In this document: positions 1-14,220 of the stretch, piece after piece
Position numbering within the stretch: the stretch's first letter is position 1
Layout of the letters: each line of letters starts with the position of its first letter
DNA from: Epithemia pelagica
Taxonomy: Eukaryota; Bacillariophyta; Bacillariophyceae; Surirellales; Surirellaceae
NCBI GenBank assembly: GCA_946965045.2
Contig: OX337229.1
Span: 124,001 to 188,000 of the forward strand
Direction: 5' to 3'
Length of the DNA stretch: 64,000 nt
Translations under genes and position numbers: made by a program
Notes under the pieces: generated by a model
The model's database searches: none
What the model was told of the DNA's origin: nothing
Seen by the model: the letters and a program-made list of their open reading frames with translations, nothing else

Positions 1-3000
1 AACAACACTACCAGCCGTCGAATCATTGTGCCCAAGCCACGTGTCCTTTCTCCTCCACAACAACAACAACCACCTCCACAAGAACCATGGAATGGCAAAG
101 CCTTTACTATGGCCCATGCACGACGACGACGACCATCTCCGCCCGACGCAGCACCTCCAGCGACGACGAATACTCTCTGCCCCCCAAAGACATCGATTCT
201 GGTACGCCTGACGTGTCACATGATTGTCGATCATCGACTCCAACTCCAGAAACAACGACTCAGGAAATGCCAACACTATCATGAACAAAAGGTGGCCTAT
301 CATGAGCAAAAGGAACGGTACCATCAACAACAATTCAAGTATCATGAGGAATGTTTGCACAAGGCACGACACGAGATTCAGAAACGAGAAACACGATGGA
401 ATGGCAGAGGTGGAACTACTACTCTTATGCACGGTGAGGATCGAACGAGACGGGGCGTTCCGTCATCTCCTCCCAAAGCTCGACCCACTGCGCACCAAAA
501 TGTCATTCACCAAACCCTCCGCAATCTAACAAGGGGAACACACACTCTTGTTCCACTAGGGAATCGTTCCAAAGAAGAACGATCACCAACAACGTTACAC
601 AACCAAGGTTATTCCACCATGAAACGACCCCGCAACCACAGCCAAGGCTACGCTCCACAAGAAACAATAAGAACAGCAACGCAACATCATCATCATCATC
701 ATCAACAACAGTCGGTGGGAACACGCATTGTCAAACCAGTGGCTCTCTCGACCACCGGAAGTCTCCGAACAACGACGAGAAGGGTAGACATCCTAGCTGA
801 TGACCAAAGAGCGACACAGGAGCGACCTTCACCTCCTTCACGAACCGCGTCACAAGAAGCTAGCCGAGCTACTGTGACCATTGATGCAGAGCAATGCATA
901 GAACCATCATCGCGACAACCACCTTCCAGTCGCCACCGGGAAAACAGCAATGGACATCCAAGCAAACCCCACCCGAACCATGATATTACACCACAGGAGC
1001 GGATAAAGAAAACAGGATCGCAGCCGACCATTGCCAATGCGGATTCAGTGGCTCCCCAGTACCACGAGAAGCAAACCGACGATCGTAGGGTGGTAGCAGC
1101 ACGACACACTACTGTGAATCATGGTGCCTCGAATAATCCTGTCGCGAATCGAGAAAGGATAGTGGAGAACAAGAAACAACAACAATATTGTGAACGAGAG
1201 GTACGAAATGGGAATCTATCCATGGCACTGCCACGTTGGCGAGCCATGGAATCAAATAAACCAGATCCTAGTATGCCTCCTAGATATGGTAAAAGTACTG
1301 GTTCCGACATGGCTTGTCCACAAGAAGAGCGCGAGGATGATTATGATCACGAGGGCACTATGGACGCGTCCGCCGATACTCGAACCAATGAAGCAGAACA
1401 CAAGGCTCCTACTGAGGATACGGTCGTCACAAATGACTCGCTCCAGGAGGACGAGGAGGATGCTACGTTCGAAAGCAGGGAGCCCACCAGTAAGGATGAA
1501 ACACAAGGAAAATGGAAGTGGCGTTCACAAGACTCTGCAGTACAGAGGCCAAGGGATGCACAAACGCCATCTCCTTATACAGACGTTGATGACAACCCAA
1601 TGAATCATGAAACTCATCAACAAGAGGATGAGGCTTCTCATGACTCTCCACGACCAAACTCTCTATATGCAGCCGTTAGTCAATTATCAGAGGAACAAGA
1701 CAAGGAGAAGGATCATCTGCGAGCTTCGGATCCTTCCTTCTACGATACCTCGGGCAATGACTCACAAGTAGAAGAAGAGGAATGGTCCCATGACGGCGAT
1801 GATGGTGACACACCCAGCATACAAGCCGAAAGCTCCTGGGACGAGGAAGATGAGGACGAGTATGACTACATGCAAATGCGCCGCTTTACGGCCCACTCGT
1901 ACCACACAGAAGCCATTGGTACCTTTCAGTCTCCAAGTACCATGAATGCCACAAATGAAGCTGAAGCATATTCTGTGGATAGCATCCGTGACAGCAACGA
2001 CTGGAACACCAATGGCCTGGATCAAGACGACCAAGATGCAACGTTGGACGAAGAACATATACCTGACGAGAAAGATGAGGCCATGGCCATATGTACAACG
2101 TCTCAGGATGACTGTAGAGCTGACGCCTATTCTGTGGATAGAATCCGCGACAACAACGATTGGAACACCGATGGCCTGGACCAAGACGACCACTATGCAA
2201 CTTTGGAGGAGGGACAGGTGCCTGAAGAGAAAGATGAGACCACGGCCATAGATACAACGTCTCAGGATGACTCCAAAGCTAACGCCTTTTTTGTGCATAG
2301 CATCCACGACAACAACGATAGGAACACCGATGGTGGCCTGGATCAAGACGACCAAGATGCAACGTTGGAAGAAGGACAGGTGCCTGACGAGAAAGATGAG
2401 AACATTGCCAAAGGTACAACGTCTCACGAGGACTCTGAAGTTGACGCCTATTCTGTGGATAGCATCTGTGGCAACAACGACCGTGGCCTGGGTCAAGACG
2501 ACCACTCTGCAACTTTGGAGGAGGGACAGATAGATGAGACCATGGCCATAGATACAACGTTTCAAGATGTCTCCGAAGTCAAAAAGGATGTCACATGCAA
2601 TACTGCAGAGAGACAAACCACTCTGACACCAATGGAGCTGATGGAGAAGCAAACTGTGATGCTCGCAAATTCTGTAGATGTCAGTCGCAATGACAAGAAA
2701 GAAGATGACAAGTTCAATGAAGATGTAAACGGCTTAGCTGTGAGTGTGCACGTGAATGATAATGAGACAGAAACCACCAAGGCCATCCATATGGGCCCGG
2801 GAGAATCGGAGACTCTACGTCAGAAAGAACAATTAGATGGGGAGACGGAAACCACCAAGGTGCACTTTGAAGATGCTGAGGCTGTTGGTGGCGAAGACAT
2901 AACACAATCATGTGTCTCGAAGGAAAGTACAGATTTATTTGAAAACAAAGAAACGTCATCGTACTCCAAGAATGATCAAGCAGATGAAAACAAGATGGCC

Positions 3001-6000
3001 CCAAAGGATCTGAATCACGAAGTTATGGATCAAGGTTCTACGGCAGAATCCGACACTATCGAAATTGATGGAACGGATAGAGATGAAAACCAACCAAGAG
3101 ATCCGAGTAAGGCTGATAGTGACCCTAGTGCCATTGTCTTGTTGACCGAGTCGTCCGACAACGAGGATGAAGGATTGTCGTCGTCTTCCCTTGGCTTTGA
3201 TCCCGAAACAAAACGAGAGCAACTCTTGAACACAAAAGAAAGTTCTGAAGAACGAAGACCTATGGATAAAGATATCAAAGGAAAGAAACGCATATCTGTT
3301 CCACATCTTCAGTCCAAAGAGAGTGGCATTACTAGTGATGGTACATCTGTAGTTCAATGGGATTCCTCCGAAAAAGACGATGATGCTCATCCACATACAG
3401 CAACGATAGAAACACGTGTGTCGTCAGATACGAGGCCGAGAAATCTGGACGAAACGGAACGTGCGGAAGGATTGGGAAAAGACGATAGGGGGAAAGTCTC
3501 ACCTGAAGATACCATCCAGCCAAACGAGCAAAATCACGAATCTCAGCATCCGCCTACCGTGACTGGTGATTCAGAACTGGTTCACAGAACTGTCGACGAA
3601 AAGCACATCGAATCTTGTCTCTCGTTCCTAACGCCTGCAGCTGACCCAGTTCATATCACGGCGGCAATAGATTTTGACGAGCCTATGGGCACTGACTCGA
3701 AGCAGAATCCATTCACGGTTCATGCAGGCGGACGAGCTAGAGGCGTTAAACACAGCGAGCGAGATTCGGCTAGAAATCATGGTTCAGATATCGCAGTATG
3801 CCATCCTAATAAGACGAAACAGACTAGAGGGGACAGCCCAAAGGTTCCAAAACAAGGACGAACAGTGTCACCAACTCCTGTAGTACGAGCGCCTTCAAAA
3901 CCGAATACACCATCCATTGAGGGAGTACGACAAAAACATGAGAAGAAAAGCAACGGTCCAGGTCCATCATCAAGCGATGCGCCGACTCAGGATATTGACC
4001 CACATAGAACACATGCCTCTGCCCATACCCAATCGAGAGAAGGACCCAGTCCGCCGAAGAAAAGGTGGCAAACGCAAGCCTCGTCGCCCAGTGCGAAAAC
4101 AAAAGACTTTCATGAACGGAAGAACAAATCCAAGGATCAATCCCCAACAACGGAAGCACAGAAGCCATTCCGAAAACCTGACTCGACTAAGAAAAACTGT
4201 TTGGCAAGACTATCACAACATGAAGATCCCTCTAATGGAAAGAAACGCAAATCCTCGTTCTCAAGCAACCCTCCCGCCGATTTCATGTCAGACGTGACAG
4301 ATCGTATTCCCCGAAAACGAAGACTTGGGAGCGACACAGGTACCCTCACTTCGTTGCTGCATTCCGTAGCCGATCCACTGTCAAACTCTTCACCAACTCA
4401 TGCCACCCAACAACAACAGCCTCGCTCGATTCTGCGGACTAGCAGCAACACTATGAACCGACACTGTCGAGTCCGTTTTCAAAATATCGTGCATCGGAGC
4501 ACCAATCACTTCGCGAAAGGCACCCAGCAACAAGCAAGTGTTGCTATCACAAGTAAAGCTTCCTCCAAGTCTTGCTTCGGTTCACAACAACATCAGCAAC
4601 ACAACACTCTTGAGCCAAGAACCACGGCAACGAACTCAAGTCCTGTGGAAGTAGAGCAGAGACAGGATACGTCCGACCGTTGTAACAACACAGAATCCAC
4701 TAACACAACCAGGCAACCCCTAACCCTGAACGCCATACTGCGTAAATTCGGCTCGTCACAACAACAGAACAGTCGTGAGTCAAGAACCACGGTATCGAAG
4801 CCAAGTCCAATGGAACTAGTAGAGGAGAGACAAGACACGTCCGAGCGCTGTAACAACACAGAATGCACAACAACCAGGCAACCAAGAACCACGGTAACAA
4901 AGCCAAGCCCTGTGAAACTAATAGAGGAGAGACAAGACATGTCCGAGCGCTGTAACAACACAGAATCAACCAACACAACCATGCAGCCAAGAACCACGGT
5001 AACAAAGCCAAGTCCTATTGAAGTAGAGCAGAGACAGGATACGTCCGAGCGTTGTTACAACACAGAATCCACCAACACAACCAGGCAACCCCTAACCCTG
5101 AACGCCATACTGCGTAAATTCGGCTCGTCACAACAACAGAACAGTCGTGAGTCAAGAACCACGGTATCGAAGTCAAGTCCAATGGAACTAGTAGAGGAGA
5201 GACAAGACACGTCCGAGCGCTGTAACAACACAGAATCGACCACAACCAGGCAACCAAGAACCATAATAACGAACGCTAATCCTGTGGAAGAAGAGCAGAG
5301 ACAAGACAGCTCCGAGCGCGGTAACTACACAGAATTCACGACAATAAGGCAACCACCAATCCTGAAAGCCATACTGCGCAAAATATACCAGCCCCGTGGA
5401 ACCAATGACAATTCCATGAAACAGGATTTTTCTCCTACATCCGGAAAAACTGTAAACACAGCCAATGGTTGTGAGCAGAAATGTTCCAGAGACAAAGCTT
5501 CTCCTTCTTCTACTCCTCCTAGAGGGCCACAGCAACCACAGAGTCAGCCGGGAAACACCAAATCTTTTCCTTTGTCTTCTTCTTCACCTCCTCGTAGACG
5601 GCCACAGCAATCACAGAGTCCGCCGGGAAACACCAAACCGCCTGGTGCAACGCGACGGTTTTCTGCACCATCGGGACCCACCGCAAACACAGCCAATGGT
5701 CGTGAGCAGCCATGTTCCGGAAACAAATCTTTTCCTTTGTCTTCTTCTTCACCTCCTCGTAGACGGCCACAGCAATCACAGAGTCCGCCGGGAAACACCA
5801 AACCGCCTGGTGCAACGCGACGGTTTTCTGCACCATCGGGACCCACCGCAAACACAGCCAATGGTCGTGAGCAGCCATGTTCCGGAAACAAATCTTTTCC
5901 TTTGTCTTCTTCTTCTTCTTCACCTCCTCGTAGAGTGCCACAGCAGTCACAGCGTCCGCCGGGATACACCAAACCACCTGGTGCAGCGCGACGGTTTTCT

Positions 6001-7059
6001 GGACCATCGGGACCGATCGCAAACACAACCAATGGTCGTGAGCAGCCATGTTTCGGAAACAAATCTTCTCCTTCGGCTTCTTCTTCTTCTTCTCCTCCTC
6101 CTCCTCGTAGAGGGCCACAGCAATCACAGAGTCCGCCGGGAAACACCAAACCGCCTGGTGCAAAGCGACAGTTTTCTGCACCATCGGGACCGACCGCAAA
6201 CACAGCCAATGGTCGTGAGCAGCCATGTTCCGGAAACAAATCTTCTCCTTCGGCTTCTTCTTCTTCTTCTTCTTCTTCTCCTCCTCCTCCTCCTCGTAGA
6301 CGGCCACAGCAATCACAGAGTCCGCCGGGAAACACCAAACCGCCTGGTGCAAAGCGACAGTTTTCTGCACCATCGGGACCGACCGCAAACACAGCGAATG
6401 GTCGTGAGCAGCCATGTTCCGGAAACAAATCTTCTCCTTCGGCTTCTTCTTCTTCTCCTCCTCCTCGTAGAGGGCCACAGCAATCACAGAGTCCGCCGGG
6501 AAACGCCAAACTGGCTGGTGCAAAGCGACAGTTTTCTGCACCATGCGGACCAACCGCAAACACAACCAATGGTTGTGAGCAGCCATGTTCCGGAGACAAA
6601 GCTTCTCCTGCCTCTCTTCATAGAGGGCCACTGCAACCACAGAGTCAGCCGGGAAACGACAAACTGGCTGGTGCAAAGCGACGGTGTTTTGCACCATCCC
6701 GACCAACCGCAAACACAACCAATGGTCGTGAGCATCCATGTTCCGGAAACAAAGCTTCTCCTTCGTCTTCTCTTCGTAGAGTGCCACCGCAACCACAGAG
6801 TCCGCCGGGAAACACCAAACCACCTGGTGCAACGCGAGGTTTTTTTGCACCATCCGGACCAATGGCAAACACTGCCAATGATTGTGAGCAGCAATGTTCC
6901 ACAGACAAATCTTCTCCCTGTAGAGGGCCACTGCAACTACAGAGTCCGCCGGCAAACACCACAGCAACGACGGGTGCAAGGCGACGGCCCTCTCGATGGG
7001 GTCTTCCGCTCTCCGCGGTTTCCAAAATTTCCTGTCCACCTCCGGGTAGCAATGAGTAG
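1..7059 (+). CDS. Giant disordered repeat protein, 5'-partial
   Basis: The reading frame is open from the first base to the stop at 7059, over 2340 residues, so the true start probably lies outside the window; the first in-frame ATG is at 109. I do not recognise a family. Residues 60-125 form a Q/H/K/E-rich, probably helical segment. The middle is strongly acidic. It contains four tandem units of about 52 residues (nt 1957-2577, core AYSVDSI..NNDWNTDGLDQDD). A basic stretch around nt 4050-4330 follows, then a SILR...RVRF motif at 4423-4479. A Cys-containing array (4611-5300, core EERQDTSERCNNTES) and a long P/S/R-rich array (5445-6960, core QSPPGNTKPPGA) complete the C-terminus. Composition fits an intrinsically disordered scaffold or chromatin-associated protein, but that is inference. 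Long ORFs on the opposite strand here are products of the repeats. Confidence 0.7.
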   Translation, partial: NNTTSRRIIVPKPRVLSPPQQQQPPPQEPWNGKAFTMAHARRRRPSPPDAAPPATTNTLCPPKTSILVRLTCHMIVDHRLQLQKQRLRKCQHYHEQKVAYHEQKERYHQQQFKYHEECLHKARHEIQKRETRWNGRGGTTTLMHGEDRTRRGVPSSPPKARPTAHQNVIHQTLRNLTRGTHTLVPLGNRSKEERSPTTLHNQGYSTMKRPRNHSQGYAPQETIRTATQHHHHHHQQQSVGTRIVKPVALSTTGSLRTTTRRVDILADDQRATQERPSPPSRTASQEASRATVTIDAEQCIEPSSRQPPSSRHRENSNGHPSKPHPNHDITPQERIKKTGSQPTIANADSVAPQYHEKQTDDRRVVAARHTTVNHGASNNPVANRERIVENKKQQQYCEREVRNGNLSMALPRWRAMESNKPDPSMPPRYGKSTGSDMACPQEEREDDYDHEGTMDASADTRTNEAEHKAPTEDTVVTNDSLQEDEEDATFESREPTSKDETQGKWKWRSQDSAVQRPRDAQTPSPYTDVDDNPMNHETHQQEDEASHDSPRPNSLYAAVSQLSEEQDKEKDHLRASDPSFYDTSGNDSQVEEEEWSHDGDDGDTPSIQAESSWDEEDEDEYDYMQMRRFTAHSYHTEAIGTFQSPSTMNATNEAEAYSVDSIRDSNDWNTNGLDQDDQDATLDEEHIPDEKDEAMAICTTSQDDCRADAYSVDRIRDNNDWNTDGLDQDDHYATLEEGQVPEEKDETTAIDTTSQDDSKANAFFVHSIHDNNDRNTDGGLDQDDQDATLEEGQVPDEKDENIAKGTTSHEDSEVDAYSVDSICGNNDRGLGQDDHSATLEEGQIDETMAIDTTFQDVSEVKKDVTCNTAERQTTLTPMELMEKQTVMLANSVDVSRNDKKEDDKFNEDVNGLAVSVHVNDNETETTKAIHMGPGESETLRQKEQLDGETETTKVHFEDAEAVGGEDITQSCVSKESTDLFENKETSSYSKNDQADENKMAPKDLNHEVMDQGSTAESDTIEIDGTDRDENQPRDPSKADSDPSAIVLLTESSDNEDEGLSSSSLGFDPETKREQLLNTKESSEERRPMDKDIKGKKRISVPHLQSKESGITSDGTSVVQWDSSEKDDDAHPHTATIETRVSSDTRPRNLDETERAEGLGKDDRGKVSPEDTIQPNEQNHESQHPPTVTGDSELVHRTVDEKHIESCLSFLTPAADPVHITAAIDFDEPMGTDSKQNPFTVHAGGRARGVKHSERDSARNHGSDIAVCHPNKTKQTRGDSPKVPKQGRTVSPTPVVRAPSKPNTPSIEGVRQKHEKKSNGPGPSSSDAPTQDIDPHRTHASAHTQSREGPSPPKKRWQTQASSPSAKTKDFHERKNKSKDQSPTTEAQKPFRKPDSTKKNCLARLSQHEDPSNGKKRKSSFSSNPPADFMSDVTDRIPRKRRLGSDTGTLTSLLHSVADPLSNSSPTHATQQQQPRSILRTSSNTMNRHCRVRFQNIVHRSTNHFAKGTQQQASVAITSKASSKSCFGSQQHQQHNTLEPRTTATNSSPVEVEQRQDTSDRCNNTESTNTTRQPLTLNAILRKFGSSQQQNSRESRTTVSKPSPMELVEERQDTSERCNNTECTTTRQPRTTVTKPSPVKLIEERQDMSERCNNTESTNTTMQPRTTVTKPSPIEVEQRQDTSERCYNTESTNTTRQPLTLNAILRKFGSSQQQNSRESRTTVSKSSPMELVEERQDTSERCNNTESTTTRQPRTIITNANPVEEEQRQDSSERGNYTEFTTIRQPPILKAILRKIYQPRGTNDNSMKQDFSPTSGKTVNTANGCEQKCSRDKASPSSTPPRGPQQPQSQPGNTKSFPLSSSSPPRRRPQQSQSPPGNTKPPGATRRFSAPSGPTANTANGREQPCSGNKSFPLSSSSPPRRRPQQSQSPPGNTKPPGATRRFSAPSGPTANTANGREQPCSGNKSFPLSSSSSSPPRRVPQQSQRPPGYTKPPGAARRFSGPSGPIANTTNGREQPCFGNKSSPSASSSSSPPPPRRGPQQSQSPPGNTKPPGAKRQFSAPSGPTANTANGREQPCSGNKSSPSASSSSSSSSPPPPPRRRPQQSQSPPGNTKPPGAKRQFSAPSGPTANTANGREQPCSGNKSSPSASSSSPPPRRGPQQSQSPPGNAKLAGAKRQFSAPCGPTANTTNGCEQPCSGDKASPASLHRGPLQPQSQPGNDKLAGAKRRCFAPSRPTANTTNGREHPCSGNKASPSSSLRRVPPQPQSPPGNTKPPGATRGFFAPSGPMANTANDCEQQCSTDKSSPCRGPLQLQSPPANTTATTGARRRPSRWGLPLSAVSKISCPPPGSNE
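1957..2577 (+). repeat. In-frame tandem array, about 153-bp units, 4 copies
   Basis: Four successive copies begin with a codon run for AYSVDSI or a variant and end near TTSQDD. Copies differ by substitutions and by in-frame gaps, so the array is old enough to have diverged while staying open. Confidence 0.85.
4611..5300 (+). repeat. In-frame compound repeat array
   Basis: Units alternate between a piece ending ERCNNTES and a piece containing LTLNAILRKFGSSQQQ. The two longest copies (about 4680-4850 and 5040-5220) are nearly identical, which points to recent unequal exchange. Confidence 0.85.
5445..6960 (+). repeat. In-frame Pro/Ser/Arg-rich tandem array, 9 or so copies
   Basis: Units of about 155-190 bp encode TANTANGREQPCSGNK, then a variable Ser run, PPRRRPQQSQSPPGNTK and PPGATRRFSAPSG. 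Units vary in the length of the TCT/CCT run. Adjacent copies at 5570-5740 and 5720-5890 are almost identical. Confidence 0.9.
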
Positions 7060-7531
7060 CAGCTGTGGTGTATAGAATGCCGGATCGCAGTCTCCACCAG
7101 AATTGGTGCTTTTGCGTGGTGTTCTTTTTGTATCATCATTATCAGGATGATGTATTCTGTTTGGGTTTCCAATTTTCTCTTGTACATTTGCATCCCATCC
7201 TGTACTCATCATCCTTTTCAGACGTCGCCGACACATGGCTAGTTGTTGGCAGATGACATCCATATATACAGCAATAGATAGTTTCTACTTTTTTGAATTT
7301 TTTGTGGATCTAGAGACTTGTCTTTCGAAGGCTCGGATCGTAGTCTCTGTCCCATTTTTTCGAGGAGGAAAATGACAGCTTGAGATCGCCAGGCGTTGGA
7401 CATGCTCCAGAAAATTCTCTTATCTCACAACGGACATGGACATGGCCAAAGTCTCGCATGCCGATGATGTTGTGATTCTCTTGATGTATTATTATCTAGC
7501 TATTAGAGAGACACTCCTAAAACAGAGATGT
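7060..7531. other. Intergenic, 3' flank of the giant gene
   Basis: AT-richer sequence up to the left end of the DNA transposon. I see no gene and no clear repeat. Confidence 0.5.
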
Positions 7532-7790
7532 CTATTGCCTCCACTCCGGGTGTGCCCATGACGGACGAAAACGTACCGTTGGGAACAATATTTCAAATAG
7601 ATAGAACTCGATCAATATTAGCCCTACAACCATGATCTGATGCGTCTTCCCAATCTCTAAGTCATCCTCTGTCACCATTTGATGCCCCATTTGCACTACC
7701 TATGACATATGATAGTCATAGGAGTGCCTCAATCGGAGGCTTGTTGAGTTGGTGGGCACTTGTGGGGACATAGTGGGCACATGTGGGCAC
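7532..7790 (+). repeat. Left inverted end of the DNA transposon
   Basis: Pairs with the reverse complement of 14221-14480 along its whole length, with many mismatches. Conserved blocks are TGTGCCCAT, TAGATAGAAC, CAATATTAG, ATGACA and the inner GTGGGCACATGTGGGCAC. Confidence 0.8.
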
Positions 7791-7828
7791 AATATATAAA
7801 ACTCTCCTTTTAGACTAGTTATCTCCGA

Positions 7829-8416
7829 TTAATCAAACTTGTAGTGAATGCACGGTTCCTGGGTCTCAGCAAACTCGAAGGATAGGTTGCTGTCCACGCC
7901 TATGGACGAATTGCGCTTGTTCCCAAATTTGCCCATTGGATTGTTGCTGTTGGTGGTCAAAGTGTCGTCTTTGTCAGAACTGTTGCATTCGAGTTCCAGG
8001 ATATTTGTACCGGGAGAACACTTTTTATTGTTGTATTGTTCCTTACTCTCCATGAATTGCACAATCATGGTATCAAAAGGAGGTGGAGATGCAACCTTCT
8101 TTTCTGAGAGAACAAACACATGCGTCTTCTTGTCCACAACCTTGGCATGGGCTTCTTCCTTGACAATGGGAACCTTCTGCTCTTCCTCAACTTTCACTTC
8201 AACCGCATCCCTTTCCATCTTGATCTTGGGATTCTTTGCTGTAGATGCTTTCTTGCTTGCTGTCCTCATCTTTCGCGACGACTTTTCTTTGGAAACAGAG
8301 CTGGGAACTTGATTGAGGGGGAGGCTTGGTGGCAATGCTGAATCCGCATCCAAGGCCACTTTGATGCGTTGTTGGTTCCGAAGACTGACACGACGGCCGT
8401 TGATGATTGTCGACAT
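7829..8416 (-). CDS. Transposon-borne protein of unknown function, Lys/Glu-rich
   Basis: 195 residues from the ATG at 8416 (MSTIINGRRVSLRN). The frame is open further upstream to 8545, but the extra segment is low-complexity and lies towards the divergent neighbour. The N-terminus is basic and the middle is rich in charged residues (KVEEEQKVPIVKEE), probably helical or disordered. The tail is Asn/Ser-rich. I see no catalytic motif, membrane segment or signal peptide. It lies inside the inverted ends of the piggyBac-type element and is divergent from the 8851 gene, about 430 bp apart, so the two could share a promoter. Whether it is an accessory mobility protein or captured cargo cannot be told from sequence. 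Confidence 0.5.
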   Translation of the reverse strand: MSTIINGRRVSLRNQQRIKVALDADSALPPSLPLNQVPSSVSKEKSSRKMRTASKKASTAKNPKIKMERDAVEVKVEEEQKVPIVKEEAHAKVVDKKTHVFVLSEKKVASPPPFDTMIVQFMESKEQYNNKKCSPGTNILELECNSSDKDDTLTTNSNNPMGKFGNKRNSSIGVDSNLSFEFAETQEPCIHYKFD

Positions 8417-8850
8417 GTTACTTTTGTCGTTTGTCGTTGTTGTTGTTGACGCTGTTGTTGGTTTCTCCCTTTGCAAACATGAAAAAGATGAGGCTGACGG
8501 GTCGTGTCTGTTGCAATAGGTTCCGAATTCACGCCAGCCCTCCAAATTAAATAGTAAATAGGGCGCGCCACAAGAACGCTTGGCACGAAAAAGTAGTCCG
8601 TGCGCTCACAAATCTATAATTCGACCTCAAGACGACCGCCATCAAAGAACAAGAATAGGATCCAGCAATACTGTGCCTCGTCCCGACAGATAGATAGTCA
8701 GCAATACTGTGCTTCTCGATAGATACATTGTTTGTTCTCCCATTGCAGGCAAGAATTGTAAGTAAGAATGAAGTGGCAATCCAACTGTGTTGCAGAGATC
8801 TTCCTCACTCACACTTCTGCAAAGCTCAAACAAATCCGTCATCCCGAACA

Positions 8851-9426
8851 ATGGCACAGCTTACAACCAGCAAGAAATTTGAGACCATGCAACTTGCAAA
8901 TGGGTTCACAATTATATGTGATGGTGGGCAGAAGCTCGACACCAAGGGTGAGACGGTGACGGTCTTTGGTGAGTCGGGGGTGAATGCATATCTCAGGTCG
9001 GCTGGTGGAGAAAAGGATGAAGGCGATGGTCGGTTGATTGTTGACCGTGGTGTTCTTCTTCTTCAGCGAACCTTTTTGTCTCAATTGAGCCCAAACGCAT
9101 TTTCAATTCGCCTCTTTGATCGTTCTAAAATGGACGATTCGGTTCCGGAGATGGTGATCCCACTCGAGTACATCAACAATCAGCTGGAGGGTGTGATTCT
9201 TCGCTCAAACAGTGGTAAAGTCATTAAGAGCAGGATTGCCATCCCGACAACCCACTCACTTAACACAGTGATAACAATGGAACCTATGGTTGTCACTGTG
9301 AAGATGAGTGTTGTCGGAGCCACAACACTGTTGAAACTGGTCAACGGGAAACTTTGTGGCCACATGGAAAACAAGGACAACCTTCTTGATTCCAACATGA
9401 TCGCAGTGAAGAAACTAAACTTATAG
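8851..9426 (+). CDS. Transposon-borne protein of unknown function, beta-rich
   Basis: 191 residues from the ATG at 8851 (MAQLTTSKKFETMQL); the frame is open back to 8728 without a better start. The protein is evenly mixed in composition, unlike the low-complexity genes around it, and predicts by eye as mostly beta strands with alternating hydrophobics (GFTIICDGG, METMVV-like and MSVVGATTLL stretches). No known motif was recognised. It sits within the transposon ends, divergent from the 8416 gene and convergent with the transposase, with a tandem repeat downstream. A conserved-looking non-transposase protein here makes it a candidate cargo or accessory factor, which is inference. Confidence 0.6.
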   Translation: MAQLTTSKKFETMQLANGFTIICDGGQKLDTKGETVTVFGESGVNAYLRSAGGEKDEGDGRLIVDRGVLLLQRTFLSQLSPNAFSIRLFDRSKMDDSVPEMVIPLEYINNQLEGVILRSNSGKVIKSRIAIPTTHSLNTVITMEPMVVTVKMSVVGATTLLKLVNGKLCGHMENKDNLLDSNMIAVKKLNL

Positions 9427-9483
9427 AACGGGAGTATAATACCTTAGTAAATTTTTCTTTTTGATCAATTGATCCAACTTTAG

Positions 9484-9670
9484 ATGCAATGTAGTACGAA
9501 TCACCAACTAAGTTGCAACCTGTAGTTACGAATCACCAACTAAGTTGCAACCTGAAGTTACGAATCACCAACTAAGTTGCAACTTGTCGCACCAACTAAG
9601 TTGCAACTTGTAGTTGCAAATCACCAACTAAGTTGCAACTTGTCGTACCAACTAAGTTGCAACTTGTAGG
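9484..9670 (+). repeat. Short tandem repeat with CTAAGTTGCAAC core
   Basis: Six copies of ACCAACTAAGTTGCAAC separated by CTGTAGTTACGAATC or the shorter TTGTCG linkers, giving units of about 20 and 30 bp. It lies between the convergent 3' ends of the 8851 gene and the transposase. The rest of 9427-9829 shows nothing else. Confidence 0.9.
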
Positions 9671-9829
9671 TCACAAGGACTCGGCCACGCTGCATTGGGT
9701 GCTGCTGCCCGTCCACTGCTACGGTATTGACATCGTAGATGCATAGATACTAATAATAGAACTACGTATTTTGGTTAACTAATCATGTATTCTCATTTCC
9801 ACAGATTGCTTGCTCGTACGATGCATCCT

Positions 9830-13741
<3,912 letters not shown>

Positions 13742-14144
13742 CTGTAGTTAGAAGTTGGCTTCTTTTTTCGTCGTCGCTGCTGTTGAGTTCGTTGTTGTCG
13801 TCGTCGTCACACCTGTTCTTGTGCTCAAGAAATTGACTCTTTGAGTAATGCTCCACATTACGAAAAGGTTCGATTCCATGAGCACAAAGAACTTTCAGAA
13901 GAGCGCGCTTCAGCATGTGCTCCTGAAGCAACATTCCCGATGGGGACTGTTCAAACCAAGCAAGAACATACATTGCCATTGTTGTGTCGACGTTGGATTG
14001 TTGAGGTTGAGGCACTGACCATTTTTTCAAAATTTTGTCTGTCCCCCGTGGGGTTCCGAGTTCCGGTTCCGAATCAACGCCGGCACGGACACCTGGCCTG
14101 AGACATGATGCGAAAGTCGACCATGGCCCAAATTTTGGCGCCAA
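13742..14144 (-). other. Possible leader ORF upstream of the transposase
   Basis: An ORF beginning at the ATG 14144 (MAPKFGPWSTFASCLRPG) runs through this stretch and overlaps the transposase start in another frame to 13680. It has fairly normal composition up to a DDDD run near 13810. It may be 5' leader, an upstream exon or chance; a simple splice to the 13741 ATG does not keep frame. Confidence 0.25.
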
Positions 14145-14220
14145 ACAAATTTATTGAATGTCTTTAACATCACGACGTCCAATCATGGTCATAGGACTGT
14201 CATAGGACCTGTCGAATCAA

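Noticed and set aside
1762-2652. 296-codon minus-strand ORF
   Set aside because: Antisense shadow of the acidic repeat array, with no ordered domain.
5519-7039. Long ORFs on both strands (506 codons minus, 536 codons plus in another frame) over the repeat array
   Set aside because: The period of the array is a multiple of three, so several frames stay open together. Only the frame continuous with the upstream gene has the coherent Pro/Ser/Arg design.
9484-9670. CRISPR-like repeat-spacer look
   Set aside because: Linkers are themselves repeated, too short and of only two types. The host is a eukaryote and no cas gene is near.
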